Below are positions 1 to 7,471 of a stretch of DNA of 64,000 nt, piece by piece. Numbering within the stretch: position 1 is the stretch's first letter; the number at the start of each line of letters is the position of its first letter. The DNA comes from Paenibacillus catalpae. GTDB lineage: Bacteria; Bacillota; Bacilli; Paenibacillales; Paenibacillaceae. The DNA lies in contig NZ_FOMT01000004.1 of assembly GCF_900112695.1 (NCBI RefSeq), forward strand, positions 372,001-436,000, read 5' to 3'. A program made the translations under genes and the position numbers. The notes below the pieces were generated by a model. The model saw only the letters and a program-made list of their open reading frames with translations. It had not been told where the DNA came from and did no database searches.

Positions 1-2
1 CG

Positions 3-581
3 CTGGCCCTTGAGTTAAAGCTGCTGAATAATGGCGATGACGGAAAATTTGGCGGAAAAACCAATGCAACACGTGACTTGCTGCTAACAGGTTCGTACGA
101 AACGAAGCAGCAATATGTACCGCCAACACCAAGCCCAACTCCTACACCAACACCGGTATATACATCGCCGCCGGTGAATACTGAGCAGCCGAGCGTATCT
201 CCAAGTGACGACACTAGTGGTGAAAATGGTAGCGAAAACGGCGGTGATAACGGTGGCGAGCAGCCAGGCGATGGCTCCGGCGAGCAACCGGGCGACGGCT
301 CCGGCGAGCAGCCGGGCGACGGCTCCGGCGAGCAGCCAGGCGACGGCTCCGGCGAGCAGCCAGGCGACGGCTCCGGCGAGCAACCGGGCGACGGCTCCGG
401 CGAGCAGCCGGGCGACGGCTCCGGCGAGCAACCGTGCGACGGCTCCGGCGAGCAGCCGGGCGACGGCTCCGGCGAAATCCCTGGCAGCGGCAATGGCGAC
501 GATTTGCCGATAACCGATCCTACCGGAGGTTGTCAGGCAATTGGTTGTGAGGTTATTATCCCTCCTGGTTGGGGTGGTTAA
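3..581 (+). CDS. C-terminal part of a surface/secreted protein with Pro/Thr and Gly-Glu-Gln-Pro repeats (5' truncated by window edge)
   Basis: The reading frame is open from the first bases of the window, so the true start lies outside. What remains begins with a short soluble stretch (about 30 residues, LELKLLNNGDDGKFGGKT), followed by a Pro/Thr linker, a Gly/Glu/Asn/Asp-rich stretch and nine 8-residue units GEQPGDGS. The tail holds two cysteines and ends in GWGG. There is no membrane anchor, LPXTG motif or SLH domain at this end. Such low-complexity acidic linkers are typical of extracellular or wall-exposed Gram-positive proteins; this is inference. The catalytic or binding part is outside the window, so no function can be given. 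A strong hairpin follows the stop codon directly. Confidence 0.6.
   Translation: MALELKLLNNGDDGKFGGKTNATRDLLLTGSYETKQQYVPPTPSPTPTPTPVYTSPPVNTEQPSVSPSDDTSGENGSENGGDNGGEQPGDGSGEQPGDGSGEQPGDGSGEQPGDGSGEQPGDGSGEQPGDGSGEQPGDGSGEQPCDGSGEQPGDGSGEIPGSGNGDDLPITDPTGGCQAIGCEVIIPPGWGG
255..470 (+). repeat. Nine tandem 24-bp units encoding GEQPGDGS
   Basis: Nine contiguous in-frame 24-base units, each coding for the same 8 residues except unit eight, where the central Gly is Cys. Differences between units are almost all synonymous third positions (cag/caa, cca/ccg, gat/gac). That fits recent duplication plus drift. Because the unit is a multiple of three, gain or loss of a unit would keep the frame. Confidence 0.9.
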
Positions 582-614
582 AAAAACAACGGTGCTAATC
601 GCACCGTTGTTTTT
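582..614. terminator. Bidirectional rho-independent terminator
   Basis: A perfect 14-bp stem with a 5-base loop. It has A-runs on the left and a T-run on the right, so it can end transcripts from both the surface-protein gene (+) and the VOC gene (-). Confidence 0.85.
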
Positions 615-617
615 GCT

Positions 618-989
618 TTAGCCCTCCCGATAGTACGACAGTACCCAGCACACACCGTTCCGGTCTGTCACGATTGCCAAATAACCATTAAACGGTGCTT
701 CATACATCTCGGCCTGAATCGTTCCGCTCCCCGCAAACTCATCATATATCCTTCTGAATGTTTCTTCCGTGTCGATCTTCAAAAATACTCTAACGTAATC
801 GCCCTTCAAGGCAGGCTTCGCTGCTTGGGTATCCGCAAACTTAAGAGATGTTCCCTCTACATGAAGATCCGCATTAAGAACCACGTCCCCCTGCTGGCGC
901 AGAATTACGATTTCACCGCCAAAGACACTTTGATAATACTTTATTTCCTCTTTGCAATTGTCCACTGCGATAAACGGCTGTGCAATCAT
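618..989 (-). CDS. VOC-family (PhnB/glyoxalase-like) protein
   Basis: Predicted 123-residue single-domain vicinal-oxygen-chelate protein of the PhnB-like group. Visible family features are the opening strand IAQPFIAVDNCKEEIKYYQ, the FGGEI turn and the closing strand DRNGVCWVLSYY. The substrate is unknown; members are often small dioxygenase- or resistance-like proteins, or have no known reaction. A first ATG at 998 abuts the ribosome binding site (GGGAGG, 999-1004) with no spacing. The second ATG at 989 lies 9 bases from it and is preferred. The gene follows the MarR gene by 15 bases on the same strand, so it is probably the target of that regulator. Confidence 0.85.
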   Translation of the reverse strand: MIAQPFIAVDNCKEEIKYYQSVFGGEIVILRQQGDVVLNADLHVEGTSLKFADTQAAKPALKGDYVRVFLKIDTEETFRRIYDEFAGSGTIQAEMYEAPFNGYLAIVTDRNGVCWVLSYYREG

Positions 990-1004
990 GCTAACCATCC
1001 TCCC

Positions 1005-1454
1005 TTAGTCCGTCAAATTATGAAGGACATTCTTTAACAGCGTTAACAATAAGCTATACTCTTCGTCGCTAATCCCTCTCCGGGTCTTGCTCTTGATCCG
1101 GTTCAGCGCTTCCTGCACCTTCGGTACCACTTCATGGCCCGCTTCTGTCAAATAAAGCAGATGGTAACGGTTATCCGCCGGATCCGGCTCCCTGCGCACA
1201 TACCCTTCCGCTTCCAGCTTGGCGACAGCCTTGGCCGTTGTCGTCTTGTCAATAAGCAGCTTCTCGCTTAATGCCTTCTGCGTAACCGGCTGCCGAGAGG
1301 CAATCGCCATCAGAAAAATATACTGGCCGCTTCCGATCCGATATGGCGCCAGCTCGGCTGAAATGAGTACCTGCATATGTCGGTAGATTGCCGAGATGTA
1401 TTGTCCGTGCGATTCCGATGCATGCTCATGCCCTTTATTCCAATGCCCGCTCAG
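1005..1454 (-). CDS. MarR-family transcriptional regulator, probable CUG start
   Basis: Winged-helix MarR regulator: the recognition helix region is around KALSEKLLIDKTTTAKAV and the wing is RREPDPADNRYHLL. From the first ATG (1376) the protein has 123 residues and lacks the first helix. The same frame is open upstream and encodes a typical MarR first helix (GQYISAIYRHMQVLISAEL). No ATG, GTG or TTG lies in this extension. A CTG at 1454 sits 5 bases after an excellent GAGGAGGG site, while ATG 1376 has no ribosome binding site. I therefore place the start at CTG 1454, giving 149 residues, normal for the family. It is probably autoregulated through the tandem sites just upstream, and is co-transcribed with the VOC gene. 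Confidence 0.75.
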   Translation of the reverse strand: MSGHWNKGHEHASESHGQYISAIYRHMQVLISAELAPYRIGSGQYIFLMAIASRQPVTQKALSEKLLIDKTTTAKAVAKLEAEGYVRREPDPADNRYHLLYLTEAGHEVVPKVQEALNRIKSKTRRGISDEEYSLLLTLLKNVLHNLTD

Positions 1455-1469
1455 AGGATCCCTCCTCGA

Positions 1470-1537
1470 AAATAGAATGTTATTGCAACTAATTTAATCT
1501 CATCATATGCCAAATAGAATGTTATTGCAACTAATTT
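1470..1537 (-). promoter_or_regulatory. Promoter with two identical 26-bp operator-like direct repeats
   Basis: Identical 26-base blocks lie at 1470-1495 and 1512-1537, with a period of 42 bp (four helical turns). A sigma-A type promoter for the MarR gene reads leftward: -35 TTGCAA (1525-1530, inside one repeat), 17-bp spacer, -10 TATGAT (1502-1507, between the repeats). The other repeat covers the likely start of transcription. This is the arrangement expected for cooperative autorepression by MarR. Confidence 0.75.
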
Positions 1538-1571
1538 TATGCAACATTTTCCACATTCTAAAAAGAGGCCG

Positions 1572-2302
1572 TTACATCTTCCCTCTGCGTCCTGAACGAA
1601 TCAACACGTACAGCGCAAACACCAGAAGCACAGCAGCAAGTACATAAGCTGACCGGGCGATAACAGGATGATCTCCATTATTGATCCCGATCGCAATAAA
1701 CGCCCAAACGAACACCGCCGTATAGGCCCAGTCCCGATAACGGATGCCAACACGAAAGGCAAGCAAGGCTGCCGCCGCCAGCATGATAAATGTCCACGCC
1801 TCTTCAGAGAGACCCAAGCGGTTCCAATCTGAGGCGTAAAGAGCAACTGAAATGTTCACGATACTGGCGACGCAGATCCAGCCCAAGTAAAGGCTGAACG
1901 GCAGTCTTACCCACAAACGGTCTGCCAGCGATATGGAGTTCTTGGAGACATGCTGAATCCCGAGATATAGGATGATCAGCGACACCAGCAGAGCAAGCAT
2001 AATCGTCACGCTGCTTGCCAGCTTTTCCAAATGCCACACCACAAGCCAAGCTGCATTAAACAAACAACTTTGAGACTTGCCTTCCCTCTTGCGGTGAACG
2101 AGTATATAACAAAGCCAAGCAGCAACGCGTAAATAACCGACCATATGCCAAACGCATAACCCGCCGGTTGAATCAGTACGGGATACCGGGCTGCAATCTC
2201 CCCTGTTGTTTGACCTCCAATCGGGATACTTTCCGAGAGAAAATTCATAATAAGTACAAGGCTTAGTCCAATGGCATTTATCCAGCGCATCGATCGATTC
2301 AT
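1572..2302 (-). pseudogene. Frameshifted TspO/MBR-like tryptophan-rich membrane protein
   Basis: Two frames together give one polytopic protein of about 240 residues. The N-terminal part (MNRSMRWINAIG..., start ATG 2302 with GGAGGA 7 bases upstream) runs to about 2065. The C-terminal part is in another frame, starts about there (CLFNAAWLVVWHLEKL) and ends at 1572. Both halves are hydrophobic and match the long Bacillales tryptophan-rich sensory protein type by composition and motifs (PAGYAFGIWSVIY, WHLEKL). A single-base indel around 2055-2090 would join them. It is either a recent pseudogene or a sequencing error. It stands alone on the minus strand between MarR/VOC and a divergent TetR gene. 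Confidence 0.7.
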
Positions 2303-2399
2303 CAAGCAATCCTCCATTCAGCCTTCAACCTAATAAGGATATACACCATATTATTGGACATCCCGTGCCTTTATTAATCTATTTTGTTTTTCTCCACTA

Positions 2400-2438
2400 A
2401 GAATGATCAGTAAAAAATAATTCTTTACCGATCGTTCT
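2400..2438. promoter_or_regulatory. Inverted-repeat operator upstream of TetR/SDR operon
   Basis: Arms AGAATGATCAGTAAA (2400-2414) and TTTACCGATCGTTCT (2424-2438) are inverted copies with two mismatches and a 9-base spacer. They lie 40 bases before the TetR start. The placement suggests autoregulation by the TetR protein encoded at 2478. Confidence 0.65.
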
Positions 2439-2477
2439 CAATATGGTATTCTTGTTTTCGAAAGGAGGCGTGAACAC

Positions 2478-3053
2478 TTGGCCAGAAACAAAGAGTTTGA
2501 TGAAGATGCTGTCCTGCTGAAGGCAATGAAGCTATTCTGGGCGCAAGGCTACGAGAAAACCTCCATGCAGGATCTCGTCGATCATATGGGCATTCACAGA
2601 CGGAGCATTTACGACACTTTCGGCGATAAGCATGCTTTATATATACGGGCTTTGAAACGTTATAGCGATACGGTCTGGAAGTCCATTGAACAACGGGCGA
2701 ACAATTCCTTCACAGCCAAAGCTGCCATCCGTTCTCTGATGGAAGCAGCGATAGCACAACATGAGGAGCGTCCGCAAGGCTGCTTGATGGTCAATACAGC
2801 CGTGGAACTGGCCGTGCATGACAACGAGCTTGAAGCATATGTCAGCCAAAGCTGGGCAGTTACAGAAGAACTGATACACGATCTGATTGTAAAAGGCCAG
2901 CAGGCTGGAGAGCTGTCTGCAGCACTTGATGCGAATGTTTTAGCCTCCTACTTCAACAATGCACTGACAGGACTTCGGGTAATGGTCAAGACCCCATACA
3001 ATAGAGACAAATTACAACAAATTATTGAAACAACGATTTCTATTCTAGATTAA
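2478..3053 (+). CDS. TetR/AcrR-family transcriptional regulator
   Basis: 191 residues. The N-terminal TetR helix-turn-helix is clear (TSMQDLVDHMGIHRRSIYDTFGDKHALY, about residues 33-60), followed by an all-helical ligand-binding domain with the RPQGCLMVNTAVEL segment typical of TetR proteins that control small oxidoreductases. The start is TTG 2478, 10 bases after AAAGGAGG; there is no in-frame ATG near it. The SDR gene begins 61 bases downstream on the same strand and is the likely target. The ligand is unknown. Confidence 0.9.
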   Translation: MARNKEFDEDAVLLKAMKLFWAQGYEKTSMQDLVDHMGIHRRSIYDTFGDKHALYIRALKRYSDTVWKSIEQRANNSFTAKAAIRSLMEAAIAQHEERPQGCLMVNTAVELAVHDNELEAYVSQSWAVTEELIHDLIVKGQQAGELSAALDANVLASYFNNALTGLRVMVKTPYNRDKLQQIIETTISILD

Positions 3054-3114
3054 TTTTTTTTGAATATTCTAGAACAATCATTCCCATAATAAAATTAAAG
3101 GAGCAGTGATTACA

Positions 3115-3888
3115 ATGGGTAAATTAAACGGAAAAGTAGCTTTGATTACAGGCGGCAGCAGCGGAATCGGGCTGGCAACGGCTAAAAGATTTATCGAAGA
3201 AGGCGCAAAAGTCGTTATTACAGGCCGGAATCAGGATTCTTTAACAGCAGCAGTAAATGAGCTTGGCAAAGAGCATGCACGGGCTGTTCAGGCGGAGGCA
3301 GCAGATCCGGCCGGTTCAGAGAAGGCCGTTGCAGCAGCCATTGAACAATTTGGCAGACTGGACATCGTCTTTGCGAATGCCGGTGTTGCAGGCGGTACGC
3401 CGCTTGGAGATACGAAGCTGGAAGACTTTGAACACATTTTGAAGGTTAACGTGACCGGTGTCTTCTTCACCGTGCAGGCCGCTGTTCCTTATTTACAAGC
3501 AGGCGCTTCGGTTATTCTTGTTGGCTCCGTCCTTGCCACAACCGGCGGATTGACCCGAGCAGCTTATGCCGCCAGCAAGGGCGCTGTGACCAGCATGGCA
3601 AGAGTGTTCGCCTCCGAGCTGTCTCCGCGCGGCATCCGGGTAAATACCGTTGTGCCAGGGGCAACAAAAACCCCGATCTGGGGAGCTTCAGGCGCTGAGC
3701 AAATGGCTAAGCTGGAAGCAGGTCTCTCCAAATCCATTCCGCTCGGCCGTCTCGGGGAACCCGAGGAAATCGCGAATGCCGTATTGTTCCTGGCTTCGGA
3801 TGAATCCTCCTTCGTTCAGGCAGCCGAGCTGCAAGTCGACGGCGGTGCCGACGGAGCACCGTTTGGCGCTCCGATCTATCGCCAATAA
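3115..3888 (+). CDS. Short-chain dehydrogenase/reductase (classical SDR)
   Basis: 257 residues with the full classical SDR set: cofactor loop TGGSSGIG (12-19), NAG (88-90), catalytic Ser138, Tyr151 and Lys155 (YAASKG) and a C-terminal substrate loop. Predicted cytosolic NAD(P)H-dependent oxidoreductase on a small alcohol, ketone or aldehyde; the substrate cannot be read from sequence. ATG 3115 is preferred to GTG 3106 because AAAGGAG (3097-3102) is 12 bases from the former and only 3 from the latter. It is coupled to the TetR gene upstream, a common arrangement for reductases induced by reactive compounds. Confidence 0.9.
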   Translation: MGKLNGKVALITGGSSGIGLATAKRFIEEGAKVVITGRNQDSLTAAVNELGKEHARAVQAEAADPAGSEKAVAAAIEQFGRLDIVFANAGVAGGTPLGDTKLEDFEHILKVNVTGVFFTVQAAVPYLQAGASVILVGSVLATTGGLTRAAYAASKGAVTSMARVFASELSPRGIRVNTVVPGATKTPIWGASGAEQMAKLEAGLSKSIPLGRLGEPEEIANAVLFLASDESSFVQAAELQVDGGADGAPFGAPIYRQ

Positions 3889-3915
3889 TCATCTCATTGA
3901 GGATGAAGAGTAAAA

Positions 3916-3954
3916 AAATAGAGCAACGGCGCTTCCCACGCCGTTGCTCTATTT
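3916..3954. terminator. Convergent rho-independent terminator
   Basis: A 16-bp perfect stem (AAATAGAGCAACGGCG and its complement) with a 7-base loop. The T-run is on the minus strand, so it best ends the small membrane-protein transcript, and it also lies directly after the SDR gene. Confidence 0.85.
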
Positions 3955-3967
3955 ACTGTTCCTATTC

Positions 3968-4198
3968 CTATTTATCCGTAATAAGTCCCTTCGTAATCGT
4001 CACTAGGATAAGCCCGGCGACCAGAATAACGGCCCATGCCGCAAAAGATGCCCAGCCTTCCGGGAGCAGCCCCAGGAATTGATACTTCAGCGGCTTGCCA
4101 AAGAGCGCTCGAATAAGCGGCTGTGCAAGGGTAGCAATACCTACCATACTCAGGACAATCCCAGCAATTTGCAATCCGTCGTTTTTAATTTTCCTCAT
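3968..4198 (-). CDS. Small two-helix membrane protein
   Basis: 76 residues with two predicted membrane helices (GLQIAGIVLSMVGIATLAQ and ASFAAWAVILVAGLILVTI) joined by a short loop. No known family recognised. ATG 4198 is preceded by AAGGAGTG with 7-base spacing and overlaps the end of the TetR gene by 14 bases, so the two are translationally coupled. As the only partner of the TetR gene it is probably its regulated target; a role in membrane stress or in partnering an exporter is conceivable but unsupported. Confidence 0.7.
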   Translation of the reverse strand: MRKIKNDGLQIAGIVLSMVGIATLAQPLIRALFGKPLKYQFLGLLPEGWASFAAWAVILVAGLILVTITKGLITDK

Positions 4199-4775
4199 GT
4201 CCCTCACTCCTTGTCGCAATGGTAAACGTCCGGATGGTTTCCTTGATGGTTCCATCAAGATCATCCATTGCATTCATCGCAATACGCCCACTTAACTGAT
4301 CTATAGCACTGCTAACAAGCATCGCCATTAGCTCAGGCCGAAAAATCCTGAAGCTTTTCTCTTCATATTGACCATATTGAAAAATTTCAATAAGCGGCTG
4401 GTAAATTTGGTTATCCTTGTCCGAGAAAGTCAGCTCGCCATCCTTATTTCGGTGGTTAGCGATAATGTGTATGATGGCCAAAGTCCCAAGCCGATTCTCG
4501 GCCACATAGCGCAGATTGCTATCGATATAGCTTTCCAACGCTTCGGGTGCTGTTTTATCAATGACCATATGTCTGGCCATATACTCCGCTGCATCATGAA
4601 AGTAGCCTTCCACAAGCTGATTAAAAATAAGATCCTTTTGCGGAAAATGGTACGTTACCACGCCTTTGCTGATGTTCAAATGTTCGGCGATCACACCAAG
4701 CGAAAAGCCGGCGTAGCCGAATTTGGCTATAAGCTCTTGTGACGCCTGCAGTATCTTTTCCCGTGTTCCCTTCAT
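4185..4775 (-). CDS. TetR-family transcriptional regulator
   Basis: 196 residues. The TetR DNA-binding helix-turn-helix is at about 20-50 (FSLGVIAEHLNISKGVVTYHF). The C-terminal ligand domain ends with a hydrophobic dimerisation stretch. This group, with HLNISKGVVTYHFPQKD, often controls membrane proteins or exporters. Two palindromes centred on CGATCG lie 50-100 bases upstream, implying autoregulation of the TetR/membrane-protein operon. The ligand is unknown. Confidence 0.88.
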   Translation of the reverse strand: MKGTREKILQASQELIAKFGYAGFSLGVIAEHLNISKGVVTYHFPQKDLIFNQLVEGYFHDAAEYMARHMVIDKTAPEALESYIDSNLRYVAENRLGTLAIIHIIANHRNKDGELTFSDKDNQIYQPLIEIFQYGQYEEKSFRIFRPELMAMLVSSAIDQLSGRIAMNAMDDLDGTIKETIRTFTIATRSEGHEEN

Positions 4776-4823
4776 GCTCTTTCATCCTCGCGATTCACTG
4801 AGATCAGTTGATATTAATTACTT

Positions 4824-4872
4824 TAGTACGATCGAGCTAATTTTGCAACCAAATTTCGTACGATCGAGCGAA
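4824..4872. promoter_or_regulatory. Two CGATCG-centred palindromic operators
   Basis: Site 1 is TAGTACGATCGAGCTA (4824-4839) and site 2 is TTCGTACGATCGAGCGAA (4855-4872). Both are near-palindromes sharing the core GTACGATCGAGC, with centres 32 bp apart (three helical turns). They lie upstream of the TetR gene at 4185-4775, its probable regulator. Confidence 0.7.
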
Positions 4873-4896
4873 TTCATTCCAACGAAATGCAATAAG

Positions 4897-4935
4897 TAAA
4901 AAAGAAAACCGTGTCCCTCCATGAGGAACACGGTT
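4897..4935 (-). terminator. Rho-independent terminator of the LysR gene
   Basis: An 8-bp stem AACCGTGT/ACACGGTT, followed on the minus strand by TTTTCTTTTTT, directly after the LysR stop codon. Confidence 0.8.
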
Positions 4936-4937
4936 GT

Positions 4938-5801
4938 TCACGATGACAGCCCGGAGCGCACCCATTCTATAAAGGCCGCTGCCGCCGGCCGGAGCTGCTT
5001 GCCCTTCAGGTAAATAAAGCCTTGATGAACGGGCTGTGGCACAGGGAAATCAATCGCAATCAGCTTCCCTGACCTTAACTCCTCCTCCACATTCACTTTT
5101 GGAAGCAAAGATATGCCAAACCCCGATTGAACCATACGTTTAATCAGCTCGACGCTCGGGAAGCTTCTGCGATCATGTACCGCATACCCTGCTTCACGGA
5201 GGGAAGACTCGCCAAGCTCGTGATACAAGCAGGCATTCCCGTAGCTGATGTAGACCTGCTTCCCGCCTGCCCTTCCACCCGGGGCTCCTACCCAGACTAA
5301 TTCTTCAACGAGAAGCGGCTCAAATACGAGACTTTCGTGCTCTGGATCGCGGGGAACAATCCCCAGGTCATCCTTCTGCTCAAGTACATGGCTGCAAATA
5401 TCCTCCATAAACCCCGTCGAGAGCTGCAGCTCAACATCCGGGTATTGCTCTGCATAGGAGGCAAGCAGATCCGGCAGCCTGGTCACGCAATAGGCTTCTA
5501 ATGCCCGAACCTTCAGCACCCCGCGCGGCTGCTCCGTACGAAGAAGATCCTCCTCCAAGGCCAGGCTTAATGCCGCAAATTGCCTCGCAAACCGGGCCAA
5601 TGCAGCTCCCGCTTCCGTAGGCTCAACACCGCGAGGCAGACGGTCAAACAGCTTCTTGCCGCTTGCTTTCTCCAGCTGAGCAATATGAGTGGTCACGGTG
5701 GACTGTACATAGCCCAATTTATCGGCTGCCCGGCTGAAATTCTTCTCTTCCATGACCGTGAGAAACGTACGAAGCGATCTTCCGTCCCATTGATCCAGCA
5801 C
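4938..5801 (-). CDS. LysR-family transcriptional regulator
   Basis: 287 residues. The N-terminal winged helix carries the LysR signature (FLTVMEEKNFSRAADKLGYVQS, about 13-34). It is followed by a linker helix and a periplasmic-binding-fold effector domain from about residue 90. It is transcribed divergently from the HPP-family gene at 5921 with a 119-base gap holding palindromic AT-rich sites, so HPP is the likely target as well as its own promoter. The inducer is unknown. Confidence 0.9.
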   Translation of the reverse strand: MLDQWDGRSLRTFLTVMEEKNFSRAADKLGYVQSTVTTHIAQLEKASGKKLFDRLPRGVEPTEAGAALARFARQFAALSLALEEDLLRTEQPRGVLKVRALEAYCVTRLPDLLASYAEQYPDVELQLSTGFMEDICSHVLEQKDDLGIVPRDPEHESLVFEPLLVEELVWVGAPGGRAGGKQVYISYGNACLYHELGESSLREAGYAVHDRRSFPSVELIKRMVQSGFGISLLPKVNVEEELRSGKLIAIDFPVPQPVHQGFIYLKGKQLRPAAAAFIEWVRSGLSS

Positions 5802-5822
5802 TATACCGCCTCCTATGGTATT

Positions 5823-5867
5823 TCATTTTAAAATGATAACAATCATATATATTCATTTTTAAAATAG
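5823..5867. promoter_or_regulatory. Repeated palindromic site in the LysR/HPP divergent region
   Basis: A perfect 14-bp palindrome TCATTTTAAAATGA lies at 5823-5836, and a close copy (TTCATTTTTAAAATAG) at 5852-5867, about 30 bp apart. They sit between the divergent LysR and HPP genes, fitting LysR tetramer binding. Confidence 0.55.
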
Positions 5868-5920
5868 TTAAGCTCATGATACCATCGAAGCATTCGATCG
5901 TAAAGGAGAGCTGATGCTTC

Positions 5921-6418
5921 ATGTTTGACCGCATAATCCGCTTCCTATGGCCCGCTATAGGTGCTTTTGCTGCCGTCTTACTCTTATTCCTGTTTGAAAA
6001 CACGACTGGACTTGCGCTGTTAATGGCTCCATTCGGTGCCTCCTGCGTCATTGTATTCGCCCTTCCGGATAGTCCTCTGGCTAAGCCCCGCAATGTAATC
6101 GGGGGCCATTTCATCAGCACATTGACCGGTCTCGTTTTCCTGCACGCGTTTGGCCATCATGCTTGGACCTTGGCCGCAGCGGCATCGTTATCGATTGTCT
6201 TCATGCAGTTAACCAAGACCCTTCATCCGCCGGCCGGCGCTGACCCGCTTGTCGTTATCCTGTCCGGGGCAGACTGGTCTTTCCTGGTCACCCCGGTCTT
6301 GGCCGGATCGCTGCTCCTTGTCGGATTAAGCGCTGTGTACCGCCTTTTTCAGAGGTTATCGCAAGATCAACAAGCCAAAGCGAGGGTTGTTCCAAATAAA
6401 GGAGTGAAACCTCAATAG
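5921..6418 (+). CDS. HPP-family integral membrane protein
   Basis: 165 residues, with four to five predicted membrane helices and the family-defining segment TKTLHPPAGADPLVV (HPP motif) near the middle. Some plant and cyanobacterial HPP proteins have been linked to nitrite transport; the substrate here is unknown. ATG 5921 follows AAAGGAG by 12 bases; an earlier ATG at 5914 is out of frame and stops at once. It lies divergent to the LysR regulator. The C-terminal 25 residues are charged and probably cytoplasmic. Confidence 0.85.
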   Translation: MFDRIIRFLWPAIGAFAAVLLLFLFENTTGLALLMAPFGASCVIVFALPDSPLAKPRNVIGGHFISTLTGLVFLHAFGHHAWTLAAAASLSIVFMQLTKTLHPPAGADPLVVILSGADWSFLVTPVLAGSLLLVGLSAVYRLFQRLSQDQQAKARVVPNKGVKPQ

Positions 6419-6506
6419 CCTTTTTTACGTAGAACATGTAAGGCTCATTTCTCGCATAAGCTCAGTCATGGCATAGCAGATCGAATAATGAAGGGAGGCG
6501 TCATTC

Positions 6507-6863
6507 ATGAGAACAACACATTCTGCAGGTCGTTTGACGCTGCTCCTCTTCCTGCTTGGAGCATTTATTCTATTCAGCATGCCAACCATGATGCTCGGCA
6601 ACTTTGATGCCTCGAAATCAAGCAGAGCCCACATCGAGCACAGCCTCCCGAACAGCATGAAAGCAGTTAAACGGGTCACCGTGTCTCCTGCCAGCAAGCT
6701 GCTCCTGATGGCTGCACTGCTGGCTGTGATTTACAGCTGGATTAGTTACCCTCGCCTGTTTCCGCAGGTCAAGCGTGTTTTTCTGCTCCCCTTCTTGTTC
6801 TTGCAGCGGCTCAAACGCCTGCTCATGCCCCTCAAGCTGACGACATCCTATTCGATCGTTTAA
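6507..6863 (+). CDS. Small two-helix membrane protein upstream of khtTU
   Basis: 118 residues with hydrophobic helices near residues 9-31 and 62-80 and a basic, leucine-rich tail. A good AAGGGAGG site precedes ATG 6507. No family recognised from sequence. In Bacillus subtilis the antiporter operon khtSTU opens with a small gene (khtS) of similar size, so this may be its positional counterpart; that is inference from gene order only. 108 bases separate it from khtT. Confidence 0.6.
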   Translation: MRTTHSAGRLTLLLFLLGAFILFSMPTMMLGNFDASKSSRAHIEHSLPNSMKAVKRVTVSPASKLLLMAALLAVIYSWISYPRLFPQVKRVFLLPFLFLQRLKRLLMPLKLTTSYSIV

Positions 6864-6971
6864 GGACAATTCGCGCATGTCTTCCGTTGATCCATAAAGC
6901 GGAGGTCTGGTTTGTGTTGCCCGTCAAACTGACGAATGGAATTTCGATCATACTCGAGGAGGTACTTTCCT

Positions 6972-7466
6972 ATGAATATCCGTGAAATCGACTTGCCCGG
7001 CATCGGGAAAAAATTTCAAATGAACACCCGCAGCGGCGATCAGCTTGTGATCATCGTTCATAACGACGGCCGCCGGGAATGCTATCATTTCCACCACGAC
7101 AACCCGGAATCCAGCATCTCCATGATTACCCTTGATGACGACGAAGCCCGTATGGCTGCCGCCATGATTGGCGGCATGACCTATAAACCCAAGATGCTCG
7201 AGACCATCGAGGTCGCACTCGACGAGCTCATTATTGAGTGGTACAAACTTGAGGCTCATTATGCCTGCATCGGCAAGACCATCGGAGAGCTTAATATCCG
7301 CAAAAATACAGGAACAACCGTTATTGCCCTGCTCGCCCCAAATCATGCCAAACAGATCAATCCGGGGCCAGAGGTTGTGCTGGCCGCTGATCATACCATC
7401 GTTGTTGCCGGAGAACGGGCGCAGCATAAAGAACTGAAAAAAATCCTCATGAATGGATGTGATTAA
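6972..7466 (+). CDS. khtT: Regulatory subunit of K+/H+ antiporter (RCK_C/TrkA-C protein)
   Basis: 164 residues, matching the size of Bacillus KhtT. The N-terminal half is a small alpha/beta domain (IREIDLPGIGKKFQM). The C-terminal half is a TrkA-C (RCK_C) domain with the IGKTIGELNIRKNTGTTV segment. In Bacillus, KhtT sits on the cytoplasmic face of the KhtU antiporter and its RCK_C domain binds c-di-AMP, controlling K+ efflux; that is known of the family and not shown here. ATG 6972 has GAGGAGGT upstream; an in-frame upstream start at 6936 has no site. KhtU follows after 5 bases, so the two are co-translated. Confidence 0.88.
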   Translation: MNIREIDLPGIGKKFQMNTRSGDQLVIIVHNDGRRECYHFHHDNPESSISMITLDDDEARMAAAMIGGMTYKPKMLETIEVALDELIIEWYKLEAHYACIGKTIGELNIRKNTGTTVIALLAPNHAKQINPGPEVVLAADHTIVVAGERAQHKELKKILMNGCD

Positions 7467-7471
7467 TCGCC

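Noticed and set aside
255..470. Regular 24-bp repeat as a CRISPR array
   Set aside because: The units are contiguous with no unique spacers and encode an in-frame peptide repeat.
84..513. Open frames on the minus strand and in another plus frame through the 24-bp repeat
   Set aside because: Repeats without stops are open in several frames; they code only for alanine/leucine-type monotony and have no ribosome binding sites.
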